This document shows, one piece after another, positions 55,376 through 64,000 of a stretch of 64,000 bases of DNA. A program made the translations under genes and the position numbers. Every line of letters starts with the position of its first letter. Positions within the stretch are counted from its first letter, which is position 1. A model generated the notes under the pieces. The model saw only the letters and a list, made by a program, of their open reading frames with translations. It was not told the origin of the DNA and ran no database searches. The DNA is from Sulfurospirillum diekertiae (GTDB lineage Bacteria > Campylobacterota > Campylobacteria > Campylobacterales > Sulfurospirillaceae): positions 1,550,001-1,614,000 of the forward strand of contig NZ_CP039734.2 in NCBI RefSeq assembly GCF_011769985.2, in the 5' to 3' direction.

Positions 55376-56746
55376 TTGAGCACTACGATTTTAGGTATCG
55401 ACATTGGTTCAACCAAGATTTGCGCTATTATCGCTCAAAAAAACGATGATGGTGACATCAAAATTTTAGGCGCAGGTATTGCAAAGTCTCAAGGTCTTAA
55501 GAAAGGTATTATTACCAATATTGACCTTGCTTCAAAATCGATTCGCAATGCGCTTAATGATGCAAAAAGAGTCGCTGGAACACAGTACGAGAGAGTCATT
55601 GTTTCAATCTCTGGCGCATACACCAAAAGTGTTGATAGCAGTGGTATTGTTAATATTCCAAACCGTGACATCGGCATTAAAGAGATCAATCGCGCCATGC
55701 AAATGGCTGACCATAATGCCAATATTCCTAATGAATATGAAAAGCTTCATGTTCTTCCCTATAATTTTAAAGTAGATGATCAAGAGTTTATTGAAGATCC
55801 ACTTGGTATGAATGGTGCTCGGTTAGAAGTACAAGTACACATTATTACGGCACAAAAATCATCCCTTAGCAATCTTAGAAAAGCTGTCAAGTCAGCCGGT
55901 GTAGAAATTGACAACATTGTTCTCAATTGTTATGCCTCAGCGATTGCTGTTTTAAATCATGATGAGCGAGAACTTGGCGTGGCTGTCATTGATATGGGTG
56001 GTGCGACGTGTAATGTGATGATCCATGCAGGCAACTCTATGCGTTTCAATGATTATTTGGGTGTGGGTTCACTCAATATCACCAATGACCTTTCAACAGC
56101 GCTTCATACACCATTGGGTGCAGCTGAAGAGATTAAAATCAATTATGGTTCACTCAAAAGTAATTCTAGCGAGCTTATTGAGCTCCCTGTTATTGGCGAT
56201 GATGGCTCAACCCATGAAGTATCACTGAATATTGTTTCTAACGTTATCTATGTTAGGGTTGAAGAAACCCTGATGATTTTAGCAAAAACACTGGAAGATA
56301 GTAGCTTTAAAGAGCAAATCGGTGCAGGTGTCGTTTTAACAGGTGGAATGACAAAACTTGATGGCATTAGAGAATTAGCATCAGCAATTTTTGATAATGT
56401 GCCAATAAGAATTGCCAAACCAAGAGAGATGGATGGACTTTTTGAGACACTCAGAGATCCAAGCTATTCAACAGCTATTGGACTTGTTTTATATGGAGGC
56501 GGTCATTTCACCCCCTATGAAATTGATTCTAATAAAAAATTGCGTTACAAAGATGAAACCATTGAACCAACGCGCCACCATCAAGAGACTTTTGATGAAG
56601 GTGATGAAACAGAAGAAGGCGAGGTAGGGACAGCTCCTCAAGCAGATAATGCAAAAGAGAAACTCAAAGATCTTGCAAATATTCAAGAAGAAGAAAGCGA
56701 AGGGTTTGGCTCTAAGCTATGGAATAGATTAACACAATTATTTTAA
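55376..56746 (+). CDS. ftsA: Cell division protein FtsA
   Basis: FtsA is the actin-like protein tethering FtsZ filaments to the membrane. The 456 residues have TTILGIDIGSTKICAIIAQ at the start, ELGVAVIDMGGATCNVMI (phosphate-2) and GAGVVLTGGMTKLDG (adenosine motif), and end with an amphipathic membrane-binding helix (KLWNRLTQLF). A variable acidic linker (about 395-440) precedes it. Translation starts at TTG, which immediately follows the upstream stop and lies six bases after AAAGGA; no ATG fits the N-terminus. Confidence 0.95.
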   Translation: MSTTILGIDIGSTKICAIIAQKNDDGDIKILGAGIAKSQGLKKGIITNIDLASKSIRNALNDAKRVAGTQYERVIVSISGAYTKSVDSSGIVNIPNRDIGIKEINRAMQMADHNANIPNEYEKLHVLPYNFKVDDQEFIEDPLGMNGARLEVQVHIITAQKSSLSNLRKAVKSAGVEIDNIVLNCYASAIAVLNHDERELGVAVIDMGGATCNVMIHAGNSMRFNDYLGVGSLNITNDLSTALHTPLGAAEEIKINYGSLKSNSSELIELPVIGDDGSTHEVSLNIVSNVIYVRVEETLMILAKTLEDSSFKEQIGAGVVLTGGMTKLDGIRELASAIFDNVPIRIAKPREMDGLFETLRDPSYSTAIGLVLYGGGHFTPYEIDSNKKLRYKDETIEPTRHHQETFDEGDETEEGEVGTAPQADNAKEKLKDLANIQEEESEGFGSKLWNRLTQLF

Positions 56747-56761
56747 AGAGGGGTATGAGGT

Positions 56762-57880
56762 ATGAACGGATTTAGCATAGAAGAATCAAAATGTGTTTAC
56801 GGCGCTAAAATCAAAGTTATTGGTGTTGGTGGCGGTGGTGGTAACATGATTAACCACATGGTAAGAGAAGGTATTAGTGGTATCGATCTTATTGCTGCAA
56901 ACACTGACGCTCAAGCCCTTGAAAACTGTTTAGCAAAAACAAAAATTCAATTGGGCAAAAAAGGTCTGGGAGCTGGTATGCGACCAGAAATTGGCAAAGA
57001 ATCAGCATTAGAAAGTTATGAAGAGATCAAAAGTTCTTTAGAAAAAGCAGATATCGTTTTTATTGCATCCGGTTTTGGTGGTGGAACTGGAACAGGTGCT
57101 GCTCCTATTGTTGCACAAGCGGCTAAAGAAGTCGGTGCACTTACCGTTGCTGTTGTCACTCGCCCTTTTATGTTTGAAGGAAAGAAAAGAGCTAAACTTG
57201 CGGAGATGGGGATTAATGAACTTCGCAAAGAGAGTGATTCTATCGTTATTATCCCTAATGATAAACTGCTTTCTATCGTTGATGCCAAATTTGGAATCAA
57301 AGATAGCTTTAGAATCGTTGATGATGTTTTGAGTCGTGCTGTTAGTGGTATGAGTTTAGTGGTTCTTTCTTCAGGTCAAAGTGATATTAACGTTGACTTT
57401 GCAGATGTCCAAACCGTTATGAGTCATCGTGGTATGGCACTTATGGGTATTGGTGAGAGCACAGGCGATGATGCAGCCATTGAAGCAATCAAGAGTGCTA
57501 TTGAATCACCTCTTCTTGATAACATGTCAATTAATGGTGCACTTGGTGTCTTGGTTCACTTCCAAATTCCAGCTAGTTATCCTATTACAGAGATCAGCAA
57601 TGCAATGAGTCTTATTCTTGACTGTGCTGATGAAGACGCTGATGTTATCTTTGGTACAACGACCAGTGAAGACATGGCAGACAACTCTGTTCGAGTTACC
57701 ATTGTTGCGACAGGCTTTGAAAATAAAGTTGAAGCTTCAAAAGAACTCAAGATGCTTAATAACAATCAAGAATCAATCAAAAAAGAGCGTATTTTACGTA
57801 TGAAAAAAGTAAGTGGTGGCTATGAGGGACAAGATGACTATCTTGATATCCCAACGTACATTAGACACCAAATGGATTAA
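56762..57880 (+). CDS. ftsZ: Cell division protein FtsZ
   Basis: The tubulin-like GTPase that forms the division ring. In 372 residues it shows IKVIGVGGGGGNMINHMV, the GTP loop GFGGGTGTGAAPIVAQ, RPFMFEGKKR and the T7 loop VNVDFADV-like DINVDFADVQTVM. The C-terminal end, DYLDIPTYIRHQMD, is the FtsA/ZipA-binding peptide. Only 15 bases separate it from ftsA. The terminator follows about 30 bases after the stop. Confidence 0.97.
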   Translation: MNGFSIEESKCVYGAKIKVIGVGGGGGNMINHMVREGISGIDLIAANTDAQALENCLAKTKIQLGKKGLGAGMRPEIGKESALESYEEIKSSLEKADIVFIASGFGGGTGTGAAPIVAQAAKEVGALTVAVVTRPFMFEGKKRAKLAEMGINELRKESDSIVIIPNDKLLSIVDAKFGIKDSFRIVDDVLSRAVSGMSLVVLSSGQSDINVDFADVQTVMSHRGMALMGIGESTGDDAAIEAIKSAIESPLLDNMSINGALGVLVHFQIPASYPITEISNAMSLILDCADEDADVIFGTTTSEDMADNSVRVTIVATGFENKVEASKELKMLNNNQESIKKERILRMKKVSGGYEGQDDYLDIPTYIRHQMD

Positions 57881-57906
57881 GTAACCCTCTCAACCCTCTT
57901 CTATGC

Positions 57907-57937
57907 AAAAGGAGGAAGCTAAAAGCTTCTTCCTTTT
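57907..57937. terminator. Bidirectional hairpin terminator after ftsZ
   Basis: A 14-base stem with one G-T pair, AAAAGGAGGAAGCT against AGCTTCTTCCTTTT, loop AAA. T-runs or A-runs on both sides let it serve ftsZ and the convergent DUF4149 gene, whose stop overlaps its right end. Confidence 0.85.
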
Positions 57938-58406
57938 ATCGTTGACTTAAAAATCCTCGTCTTATAAATAAACCAAATTGGGCAACCATCAAGAATTTCA
58001 TAACCCATTCACTCTGCTTATGCATCGTTGCAAAGGCTTCCGTTACTGTCTCAGCGGAACCTAGTTGTTGTGCATGGACAATAAATGGCGTATAGTAAAA
58101 GAGAAAGAGTCCTGTAGTTATCACACAAATAAGAGACAAAACAAATGAGAGAAAATCATAGTTTTTACCCATCATCCAAACTTGCACTTCATAGATAATG
58201 CTGTAAAGCGCTACAAAACCTATTAGAATATTCATCTTCAAGAAGAATTGTGTCATTAGAATACCACTTTGAAAATGAGTGAGAACACCATCTCCGAGAT
58301 ATTTTTGTGGAAAAAAGATCACTGGGGCTATAAATGCACCTGCTGCGATTTCAACACCAATGGCAATACCCAACATTACCAAATAAACGACCATTAAACT
58401 TTTCAT
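57936..58406 (-). CDS. DUF4149-family membrane protein
   Basis: A 156-residue protein with four membrane helices (roughly 3-30, 45-70, 82-104, 130-150). The first helix with its GVEIAAGAFIAPVIFF and the following FQSGILMTQFFLKMN match the DUF4149 (TMEM205-like) pattern. Function is unknown. It lies two bases after prmC in the same direction and probably shares its transcript. Confidence 0.78.
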   Translation of the reverse strand: MKSLMVVYLVMLGIAIGVEIAAGAFIAPVIFFPQKYLGDGVLTHFQSGILMTQFFLKMNILIGFVALYSIIYEVQVWMMGKNYDFLSFVLSLICVITTGLFLFYYTPFIVHAQQLGSAETVTEAFATMHKQSEWVMKFLMVAQFGLFIRRGFLSQR

Positions 58407-58408
58407 TT

Positions 58409-59224
58409 CTACTCCTTAATCCAAAATCCACGGTCTAATCCCGCTAAATCTTTATAAAAGTCCACTGCTAAACCTCTCTTTTCTGTATACTGGCAAATAG
58501 CCTTGCGTTGATCATACCCCATTTCACAGACGAGCACTTTTGCTTTTCGTTCCTGAAAAAGGTCAATAATATGACACAGCATTTCATCACCTTTTACGCC
58601 ACCATAAAGTGCCAAGGATGGTTCAAAAGAAAGTCCTATTCCTAAGGGCTCTTCATTGGCAATATAAGGAGGGTTGGAAACAATCATATCAATCTCACCG
58701 CTCACACCATCTATATAACTTCCCTCAAGAAACGTTATTTTGTCACTAACACCATGTTTCTTTGCATTCTGTTTGCTTACATGTAAAGCCTCATTTGAAA
58801 TATCTATCGCTGTCAATCTTGCATGAGGGAGTAAAAGTGAGAGCATAATTGAGATAATTCCACTACCACAGCCAATTTCAACGATATGAGCATCAGAAGA
58901 AAGCTCTTTAGCTAATGCCACGGCTTTATCGACCAATATCTCGGTTTCAGGTCTTGGAATAAGAACGCGCATGTCGACATCAAAAACTCTATCATAAAAA
59001 CTGGCACGTCCTAAAATATACTCTAAAGGCTCATGGTTTTTGCGACGTTGTAACAATTCTTTTAAATGTTTATTTTCACCTATTTCATCCTCGCTATGAC
59101 TTATAAGCCAACTCATCTCATAGCCTAATACTTCACTTAAAAGGATCATCGCTTCTTTTTGAGGAATATCTGTTACCTCTCGCAATTGCTCAGCACTTTG
59201 TACTAAGAGTTCTTTAATGCGCAA
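58409..59224 (-). CDS. prmC: Peptide chain release factor N5-glutamine methyltransferase PrmC
   Basis: PrmC methylates the GGQ glutamine of release factors 1 and 2. The catalytic motif is MIVSNPPYIANEEP, the cofactor loop is HIVEIGCGSGIISIML, and RRKNHEPLEYILGRASFYDR and LIPRPETEILVDKA are typical. Possible starts are TTG 59242, GTG 59233 and TTG 59224. The last gives MRIKELLVQSAEQL, nearest to related proteins, and follows GAAGGTG at good spacing, so it is chosen (271 residues). All overlap the end of the M48 protease gene. Confidence 0.92.
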   Translation of the reverse strand: MRIKELLVQSAEQLREVTDIPQKEAMILLSEVLGYEMSWLISHSEDEIGENKHLKELLQRRKNHEPLEYILGRASFYDRVFDVDMRVLIPRPETEILVDKAVALAKELSSDAHIVEIGCGSGIISIMLSLLLPHARLTAIDISNEALHVSKQNAKKHGVSDKITFLEGSYIDGVSGEIDMIVSNPPYIANEEPLGIGLSFEPSLALYGGVKGDEMLCHIIDLFQERKAKVLVCEMGYDQRKAICQYTEKRGLAVDFYKDLAGLDRGFWIKE

Positions 59225-60437
59225 GTGCTTCACCTTCTTCAAAATGCATGCCTAATTTTTTTAGTCTTTCAGTTAATGGTGGATGGGTGAAATAAAGTGC
59301 AATCGTTAAAGGATGTGAAAAAGGGAAACTTTTATTTTCATCTGCGAGCTTAACCAAAGCAGATGCAAGTGCTTCTTTGCTTTCGCAAACACTACCATAT
59401 TCATCGGCTCGGTATTCATTGTAACGACTCAAAAGTCCAAAAAGAGGCATTAAGATAAACGAGACAACGGGAGATAATAAGAGAAAAAGCACCATAATAC
59501 TGGCAGCAGATTTGTTTACATGTAAAGAATCAAAAAGCTCTACAGGGAGATTTCCAAAGAGAGCAAACATCACAAAAAGCATTAAAGCACTTGATGCAAT
59601 ATTTTTAAGAATATCTTTGTGGGTAAAATGCCCCAGTTCATGCCCAAGTACAGCCAACAACTCATGTTTTTCCAATTTGGCGATTAAGGTATCGAAAAGT
59701 ACAACGCGTTTAGAACTACCCAGCCCACCAAAATAAGCATTAAGTCTATTGTCACGTTTACTCGCATCTAAACTAAAAACACCGCTACTCTTCAGCCCTG
59801 CTTTATTCAGAAGTGCTTCAATAGAACTTTTAAGGTTTTCATCTTCAAGAGGAGTGAGCTTATTGAATAATGGAACGATAATAATCGGATAGATCATATT
59901 GATAAATAAAATAACCACAAAAGAGAATAAAAACCCATAAAACCACCAATAGTTATATGCCATAATAATCACACTCATAGCCCAAAAAAATGCACCCCCA
60001 AACAAGATAAACATCAAGATTGATTTGATCTGATCTAAAATAAATGTTTTAACATTAATCGTAGAAAAACCAAATTTTTTATCAAGTCCAAAGGTTTGGT
60101 ACAGATCAAAAGGGAGGAGCAAAACATAATTGATAGCAATAAAACTCATCACAAAAAGGACAGAGCGCATTGCTTCATTTCCAATATGGACTGTTGCCTC
60201 AAGCGCAGTAAGTCCAAAAGTGATCCAACCAAAAAAGAGAATAAAGTCAAAAAAGGAGGAGACTAAAGAGAGCTTTTGTGACGCTATCTTGTACGCTGCT
60301 GCTTTGGCATAATTCGATGGAGAGAGAATAATTGCTTTCAAAATGCGTGCTTGAGTAACAAAACCTATTTCCATAAAGGCAGCATACATTTTAATTAAGA
60401 GATAAAGTATGTAAATAAGTATAATAAATTCTAACAT
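59214..60437 (-). CDS. M48-family (Ste24-like) membrane metalloprotease
   Basis: A 407-residue integral-membrane protease with about seven helices. The zinc site is HELGHFTHKD, and the third ligand Glu lies in YNEYRADEYGSVCESKEALA. The layout (long N-terminal membrane part of about 200 residues, then IVPLFNKLTPLEDENLKSSI before the zinc site) is that of eukaryotic Ste24/CAAX endopeptidases rather than of short HtpX. In bacteria such proteins degrade damaged membrane proteins. It overlaps prmC by 11 bases. Confidence 0.9.
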   Translation of the reverse strand: MLEFIILIYILYLLIKMYAAFMEIGFVTQARILKAIILSPSNYAKAAAYKIASQKLSLVSSFFDFILFFGWITFGLTALEATVHIGNEAMRSVLFVMSFIAINYVLLLPFDLYQTFGLDKKFGFSTINVKTFILDQIKSILMFILFGGAFFWAMSVIIMAYNYWWFYGFLFSFVVILFINMIYPIIIVPLFNKLTPLEDENLKSSIEALLNKAGLKSSGVFSLDASKRDNRLNAYFGGLGSSKRVVLFDTLIAKLEKHELLAVLGHELGHFTHKDILKNIASSALMLFVMFALFGNLPVELFDSLHVNKSAASIMVLFLLLSPVVSFILMPLFGLLSRYNEYRADEYGSVCESKEALASALVKLADENKSFPFSHPLTIALYFTHPPLTERLKKLGMHFEEGEALAH

Positions 60438-60649
60438 AAAGCCTTGTTCCTTTGTCTAATTGAAAAACGTTATCATACCAGTTTTTCATCAATATTGTCT
60501 AAACCGATATAACACATTTGCAACGCATGCATGCTATTATTTTCACGGAAATTAGTTTTCCTTCTCATTTCTATACTCATAAAATTGATTTAAATATTTT
60601 ATTAGGAAAATGAGTTTACAATCAAGACATAGAACAAAAAGGGGTTAAA

Positions 60650-62260
60650 ATGACGATTTCTAAACAACTGATGATTCTGCTATCCATCGCAATTATAGGG
60701 ACTTGTGCCATCTTTGGTATTAGTATGAAAGAACTAGATAAAGTCTATGAAGAAACAAATTATAGCAATGTCAATTCGCTTCCAAGTATTCTTATATTGA
60801 ATGATATCACAGTTGATGCGCTCAGACTCCGATTGGTTTTATGGGAGCATATTTCGCAAGAAGATAAAGGATCAAACGATAAAAGTGCAACGGGAATTAA
60901 AACCAGTTTGGCGAATATTAGTAAACTACTTAAAAACTATGAGTCATTTGTTAGTGATGATAAAGATAGAGACATGCTTAGCAAAGATATTACAAGTTTT
61001 GAACAGTATGCTACTATTGCGCAAGAAGTTATCAAATTATCAGAAACAGGGCATAAACTTGAAGCAGGAAATTTCCTCAACAAAAGTAGGCCTACATTAA
61101 AAAATTTCACAGCTGCTTTAGATGCACATATGAAATATAATTCAGATATTGCAAAAGACTCTGCAACCACTGCTGCTCATGAAAAACAAAGTGCTAATGC
61201 TATCATGATTATTCTCTCTCTTATCATTATTGGCTCAACAATTTTCATCAGTATTCTTATCCGTAATAACATCATGCAAGGTGTTCATCTTGTACGTGAT
61301 AGTATTGCTAATTTTGTTCGCACTAAAGAGCTTAATTTTCGTATTAAATACGAGAAATCAAATGAGATCAAAGAGATGGTTGATAGCTTCAATTCATTGG
61401 TTGAAACACTTGAAAGCACTATTGTTGATGCAAAAGCCTCTTCCAGTGAAAATGCTTCTGTATCGCATGAACTGAGTACCACCAGTATGCAAATTGGGCG
61501 TAATGCTGAACAAAGTTCTACGATTGTAGAAAATACAATCCAAGAGATTCAAATCATTAAGACCTTTGTTCAAGAAACCGCTACGCTTTCTGAAACGATG
61601 AAACAAAATATTGCAACAGCAGGTCATCGACTGGACAATGCTAAAAATGAAGTTATTACGCTTCGCAATGAAGTCGAATCTGCAAGTGAAGCTGAAACTG
61701 CCCTTGCTCAAAAATTAGAGCAAATGAGCCATGATGCAGAGCAAGTGAAGCAAATCTTAACAGTCATTTCGGATATTGCCGATCAAACCAATTTACTTGC
61801 ACTTAATGCCGCTATTGAAGCTGCTAGGGCAGGAGAACATGGTCGTGGATTTGCGGTTGTTGCCGATGAAGTACGAAAGCTCGCTGAAAGAACTCAAAGT
61901 TCACTGACTGAGATTAACGCAACGATTAATGTCATTGTTCAATCCATTGTCGACTCATCTGAACAGATGGGAAGAAATGCTAAAAACATTCAAAGACTCT
62001 CAACGGTTTCCAGCGGTGTTGAAACAACGATTTTGGGAACAACACAAGTGATGAAAGAGAGTGTTGATTCCGTAACAACCAGTGCACAGAACTCACAAAA
62101 GATTTCACAAGACACCGATAAAATCGTCAGTATGGTGAGTAACATCAATACGTTGACAAGCCAAAATGCAAGAAGTGTAGAAGAAATTGCGGCAGCGGCA
62201 GATCATCTTTCACGTTTAGCAGAAAATCTTAACAACAAACTCAATCAATTCAGATCATAA
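60650..62260 (+). CDS. Methyl-accepting chemotaxis protein
   Basis: A 536-residue receptor. Helix 1 ([20 protein letters not shown], about 5-25) and helix 2 ([22 protein letters not shown], about 182-204) bracket a helical ligand-binding domain of the four-helix-bundle type. A HAMP domain and long coiled coil follow; the signalling tip has [20 protein letters not shown], then [16 protein letters not shown]. No C-terminal CheR-binding pentapeptide is seen. Ligand unknown. The 212-base gap upstream (60438-60649) contains CCGATAT at 60504, a weak match to a flagellar sigma-28 -10 element, and otherwise nothing clear. Confidence 0.93.
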   Translation: MTISKQLMILLSIAIIGTCAIFGISMKELDKVYEETNYSNVNSLPSILILNDITVDALRLRLVLWEHISQEDKGSNDKSATGIKTSLANISKLLKNYESFVSDDKDRDMLSKDITSFEQYATIAQEVIKLSETGHKLEAGNFLNKSRPTLKNFTAALDAHMKYNSDIAKDSATTAAHEKQSANAIMIILSLIIIGSTIFISILIRNNIMQGVHLVRDSIANFVRTKELNFRIKYEKSNEIKEMVDSFNSLVETLESTIVDAKASSSENASVSHELSTTSMQIGRNAEQSSTIVENTIQEIQIIKTFVQETATLSETMKQNIATAGHRLDNAKNEVITLRNEVESASEAETALAQKLEQMSHDAEQVKQILTVISDIADQTNLLALNAAIEAARAGEHGRGFAVVADEVRKLAERTQSSLTEINATINVIVQSIVDSSEQMGRNAKNIQRLSTVSSGVETTILGTTQVMKESVDSVTTSAQNSQKISQDTDKIVSMVSNINTLTSQNARSVEEIAAAADHLSRLAENLNNKLNQFRS

Positions 62261-62269
62261 CCACCTTTC

Positions 62270-62294
62270 AGGGTAAAGTGCAAAGCTTTACCCT
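62270..62294 (+). terminator. Hairpin terminator after the chemotaxis receptor gene
   Basis: Stem AGGGTAAAG with perfect complement CTTTACCCT, seven-base loop, followed by a pyrimidine-rich CTTCTTCCTTCCC. It lies nine bases after the stop and separates the receptor from the ABC-F gene. Confidence 0.8.
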
Positions 62295-62347
62295 CTTCTT
62301 CCTTCCCATGTTAATGGTATAATACGCGCAAAAACAACGGAGTACAT

Positions 62348-64000
62348 TTGGCACTTTTAGATTTAATCGGCATTAGCAAAGCATATGAAACTCAAAAAAT
62401 TTTAATAGACGTTGACTTTTCCTTGCATGAAGGCGAGCGTGTTGCAATCATTGGTAAAAATGGCGGTGGAAAATCTACACTGATGAAGATCGTTTTTGGT
62501 GCATTGGAAACTGATGATGGAAGACGTATTCTCCAAAAAAATATTAAAGTTGGCATGTTAGACCAAACTCCTCGCTTTAAAGAGGGAATGAATGTTAAAG
62601 AAGCGATTGAAGAAGAACTCAAAGAGCTCAAAATGGCGAGAGTTCGTTATGAAGAGGTCATTAAAATACTTGAATCTGACTACCATAATGAATCCTTGCT
62701 CGCAGAGCAGAGCCAACTCGTCACTTTTTTGGATTTACATGATGCGTGGAGTTTAGATGAAAAGATTGAGCAAGTTTTACAAGAATTTGATCTCAAACAG
62801 TTTGAACAAAGTGATGTCAATCTCTTAAGTGGTGGTGAACAACGTCGTGTAACACTCGCTGGTCTCATTCTTCAAAAACCAGATATTTTATTACTGGATG
62901 AGCCAACGAACCATTTGGATGTTTACATGGTCGAGTTTTTGGAGCAAATGCTTTTAAAATCAAAATTCACCCTCCTCTTTATCTCCCATGATCGTTATTT
63001 TATCGACCATTTAGCAACACGGACGATTGAAATTGATGATGGAAAAGTGAGAAGTTTTGAAGGTGGTTATGAAAATTATCTTACATGTAAAGAATTATTG
63101 ATTTTATCTTTACAAAAACAGCATGAAAATCTCCTCAAATACCTCAAAGGCGAAGAAGAGTGGTTAAAACGTGGTGTCAAAGCGAGGCTTAAACGCAATG
63201 AAGGGCGAAAACAGAGAGTCTTTGAACTACGCGAATCTGCCAAAAAGAATCCTTCTTTGGTTCGCAAACTCAAACTGGAATTAGAGAGAGAAAAGCACAA
63301 TTTCAATGGTGAAAAGATTATCAATAAGCAAAAAATGCTTTTTGAAATGTATAACATCCATAAAAAATTGGGCGATAAACTTCTCATTAAAGATTTTAGT
63401 ACCCGTATTTTACAAAAAGATCGTATTGCCATTGTTGGTAAAAATGGAGCAGGAAAATCAACACTTTTAAAAATTCTACTCGGTGATCTCAACGTTGATA
63501 GTGGAAATTTTGATAAAGGTGAATTTAAAGTAGGTTATTTTGATCAACAACGAGCTATGCTCGATGATACTAAAAACCTCATAGAAACTTTTTGTCCTAA
63601 TGGAGGCGATAGGGTTGATGTCAAAGGAAAAAATCTTCACGTCTTTGGCTATCTAAAAGACTTTCTTTTTCCAAAAGAAGATTTGAACAAAAAGATCGGC
63701 ATACTCAGTGGTGGTGAAAAAAATCGTGTTGCCCTCGCCCTGCTCTTTTCACAAGAAGTGGATTGCCTTATTCTCGATGAACCAACCAATGATCTCGATA
63801 TTCCAACGATTAATATTTTGGAAGAGTACATCCAAAGCTTTGCGGGTGCGGTCATTTTTGTCAGCCACGATCGTTACTTTGTCGATAAAATTGCAGCTAA
63901 ACTGTATGTCTTTAAAGGTGAAGGTATTATTGAGGAGAGTTATCAAAGCTACAGTGAATATTTAGAGATTGAAAAAGAGATTAAAGAGCTTGATGCAATG
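62348..64000 (+). CDS. ABC-F family ATPase (Uup-like), 3' end outside window
   Basis: A soluble protein with two ABC ATPase domains and no membrane helices; such proteins act on ribosomes or on DNA structures (Uup). At least 551 residues are present. Domain 1 has IGKNGGGKSTLMKIVFG, LLSGGEQRRVTLAGLIL and ILLLDEPTNHLDV; domain 2 has VGKNGAGKSTLLKILLG, LSGGEKNRVALALLFS and CLILDEPTNDLDI. The linker carries KRGVKARLKRNEGRKQR, the Uup/EttA-type crossing helix. The start is TTG at 62348 after GGAG; no ATG fits. The frame is still open at the window end, where a C-terminal coiled coil of Uup would follow. Confidence 0.92.
   Translation, partial: MALLDLIGISKAYETQKILIDVDFSLHEGERVAIIGKNGGGKSTLMKIVFGALETDDGRRILQKNIKVGMLDQTPRFKEGMNVKEAIEEELKELKMARVRYEEVIKILESDYHNESLLAEQSQLVTFLDLHDAWSLDEKIEQVLQEFDLKQFEQSDVNLLSGGEQRRVTLAGLILQKPDILLLDEPTNHLDVYMVEFLEQMLLKSKFTLLFISHDRYFIDHLATRTIEIDDGKVRSFEGGYENYLTCKELLILSLQKQHENLLKYLKGEEEWLKRGVKARLKRNEGRKQRVFELRESAKKNPSLVRKLKLELEREKHNFNGEKIINKQKMLFEMYNIHKKLGDKLLIKDFSTRILQKDRIAIVGKNGAGKSTLLKILLGDLNVDSGNFDKGEFKVGYFDQQRAMLDDTKNLIETFCPNGGDRVDVKGKNLHVFGYLKDFLFPKEDLNKKIGILSGGEKNRVALALLFSQEVDCLILDEPTNDLDIPTINILEEYIQSFAGAVIFVSHDRYFVDKIAAKLYVFKGEGIIEESYQSYSEYLEIEKEIKELDAM

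Larger units (their letters stand above)
2228..63090. repeat. Highly iterated palindrome TTACATGTAA, 34 dispersed copies
   Basis: Copies start at 2228, 3843, 6989, 9447, 10909, 12046, 13176, 16288, 16548, 17315, 17331, 19819, 25005, 26940, 26960, 30838, 31251, 31442, 37576, 38163, 38728, 41580, 41803, 42824, 42900, 43703, 44780, 46652, 47452, 51258, 52563, 58777, 59516 and 63081. Most extend to TTTACATGTAAA, often with a further flanking C or G. At about 31% each A and T, roughly 0.2 copies would be expected in 64 kb. They occur in and between genes, on average one per 1.9 kb, with none inside the IS unit. Confidence 0.95.

Noticed and set aside
60504-60510. Sigma-28 promoter before the chemotaxis receptor.
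   Set aside because: CCGATAT is a partial -10 match without a proper -35 at the right distance and lies about 140 bases from the start codon, so it is mentioned only as a weak candidate.
1-64000. CRISPR arrays, tRNA or rRNA genes, prophage.
   Set aside because: I saw no regularly spaced direct repeats, no cloverleaf-like or rRNA segments and no phage structural genes; the dispersed palindrome has irregular spacing and no repeat-spacer structure.

Overview
The window is about 39% G+C chromosomal DNA from a member of the Campylobacterota (formerly Epsilonproteobacteria), most likely Sulfurospirillum or a close relative. This rests on protein character and gene order remembered from Campylobacter: clpB, ctpA, purC-purS-purQ, a periplasmic SH3-like protein, plsC, htpG; and ftsL-like, rsmH, a PpiD/SurA-like chaperone, ftsA, ftsZ; plus rpmH-rnpA-yidD-yidC-jag-mnmE. 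Genus is an inference; no rRNA or tRNA gene was found.

Layout. 1-10.8 kb: the 5' part of secA, lolA, a heme-binding c-di-GMP enzyme, nhaA, and the rpmH-to-mnmE operon read leftward. 10.9-15.5 kb: a four-gene operon with a B12-dependent glutamate mutase (S and E subunits), its GlmL/MutL-type partner and an AMP-forming ligase. 15.5-17.3 kb: a tetraheme cytochrome c, an RraA-like protein, a cysteine-rich protein and a small secreted protein. 17.3-26.9 kb: the clpB/ctpA/pur/plsC/htpG block. 27.06-30.84 kb: two nearly identical IS110-family elements in inverted orientation around a foreign-looking pentapeptide-repeat gene. 30.8-42.8 kb: a thioredoxin-domain protein, rhodanese, two superfamily 1 helicases, a five-gene envelope module with an ExeA/MshM-like ATPase, a bifunctional cell-wall hydrolase lipoprotein and a RhuM-Fic protein. 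43-51.2 kb: thiol peroxidase, NnrS, copper chaperone and copper ATPase, an HD-GYP sensor and RmuC. 51.2-64 kb: cell division genes, bioA, prmC, an M48 protease, a chemotaxis receptor and the start of an ABC-F ATPase.

The strongest unexplained signal is genome-scale. The palindrome TTACATGTAA, usually extended to TTTACATGTAAA, occurs 34 times by eye count, against roughly 0.2 expected from base composition. It lies inside genes (mostly read as Leu-His-Val) and between genes, where it also builds longer palindromes and terminator-like hairpins. It behaves like a highly iterated palindrome or an uptake/recognition sequence.

Other points of note are two genes of one operon, mnmE and rnpA, that lack any usable ATG/GTG/TTG start (ATA and ATT sit at the right place); the glutamate mutase-ligase operon; and IS110 left ends carrying matches to the element's own right end, as expected of a bridge RNA donor loop. 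All functional calls come from reading motifs and from family knowledge; no database search was possible.
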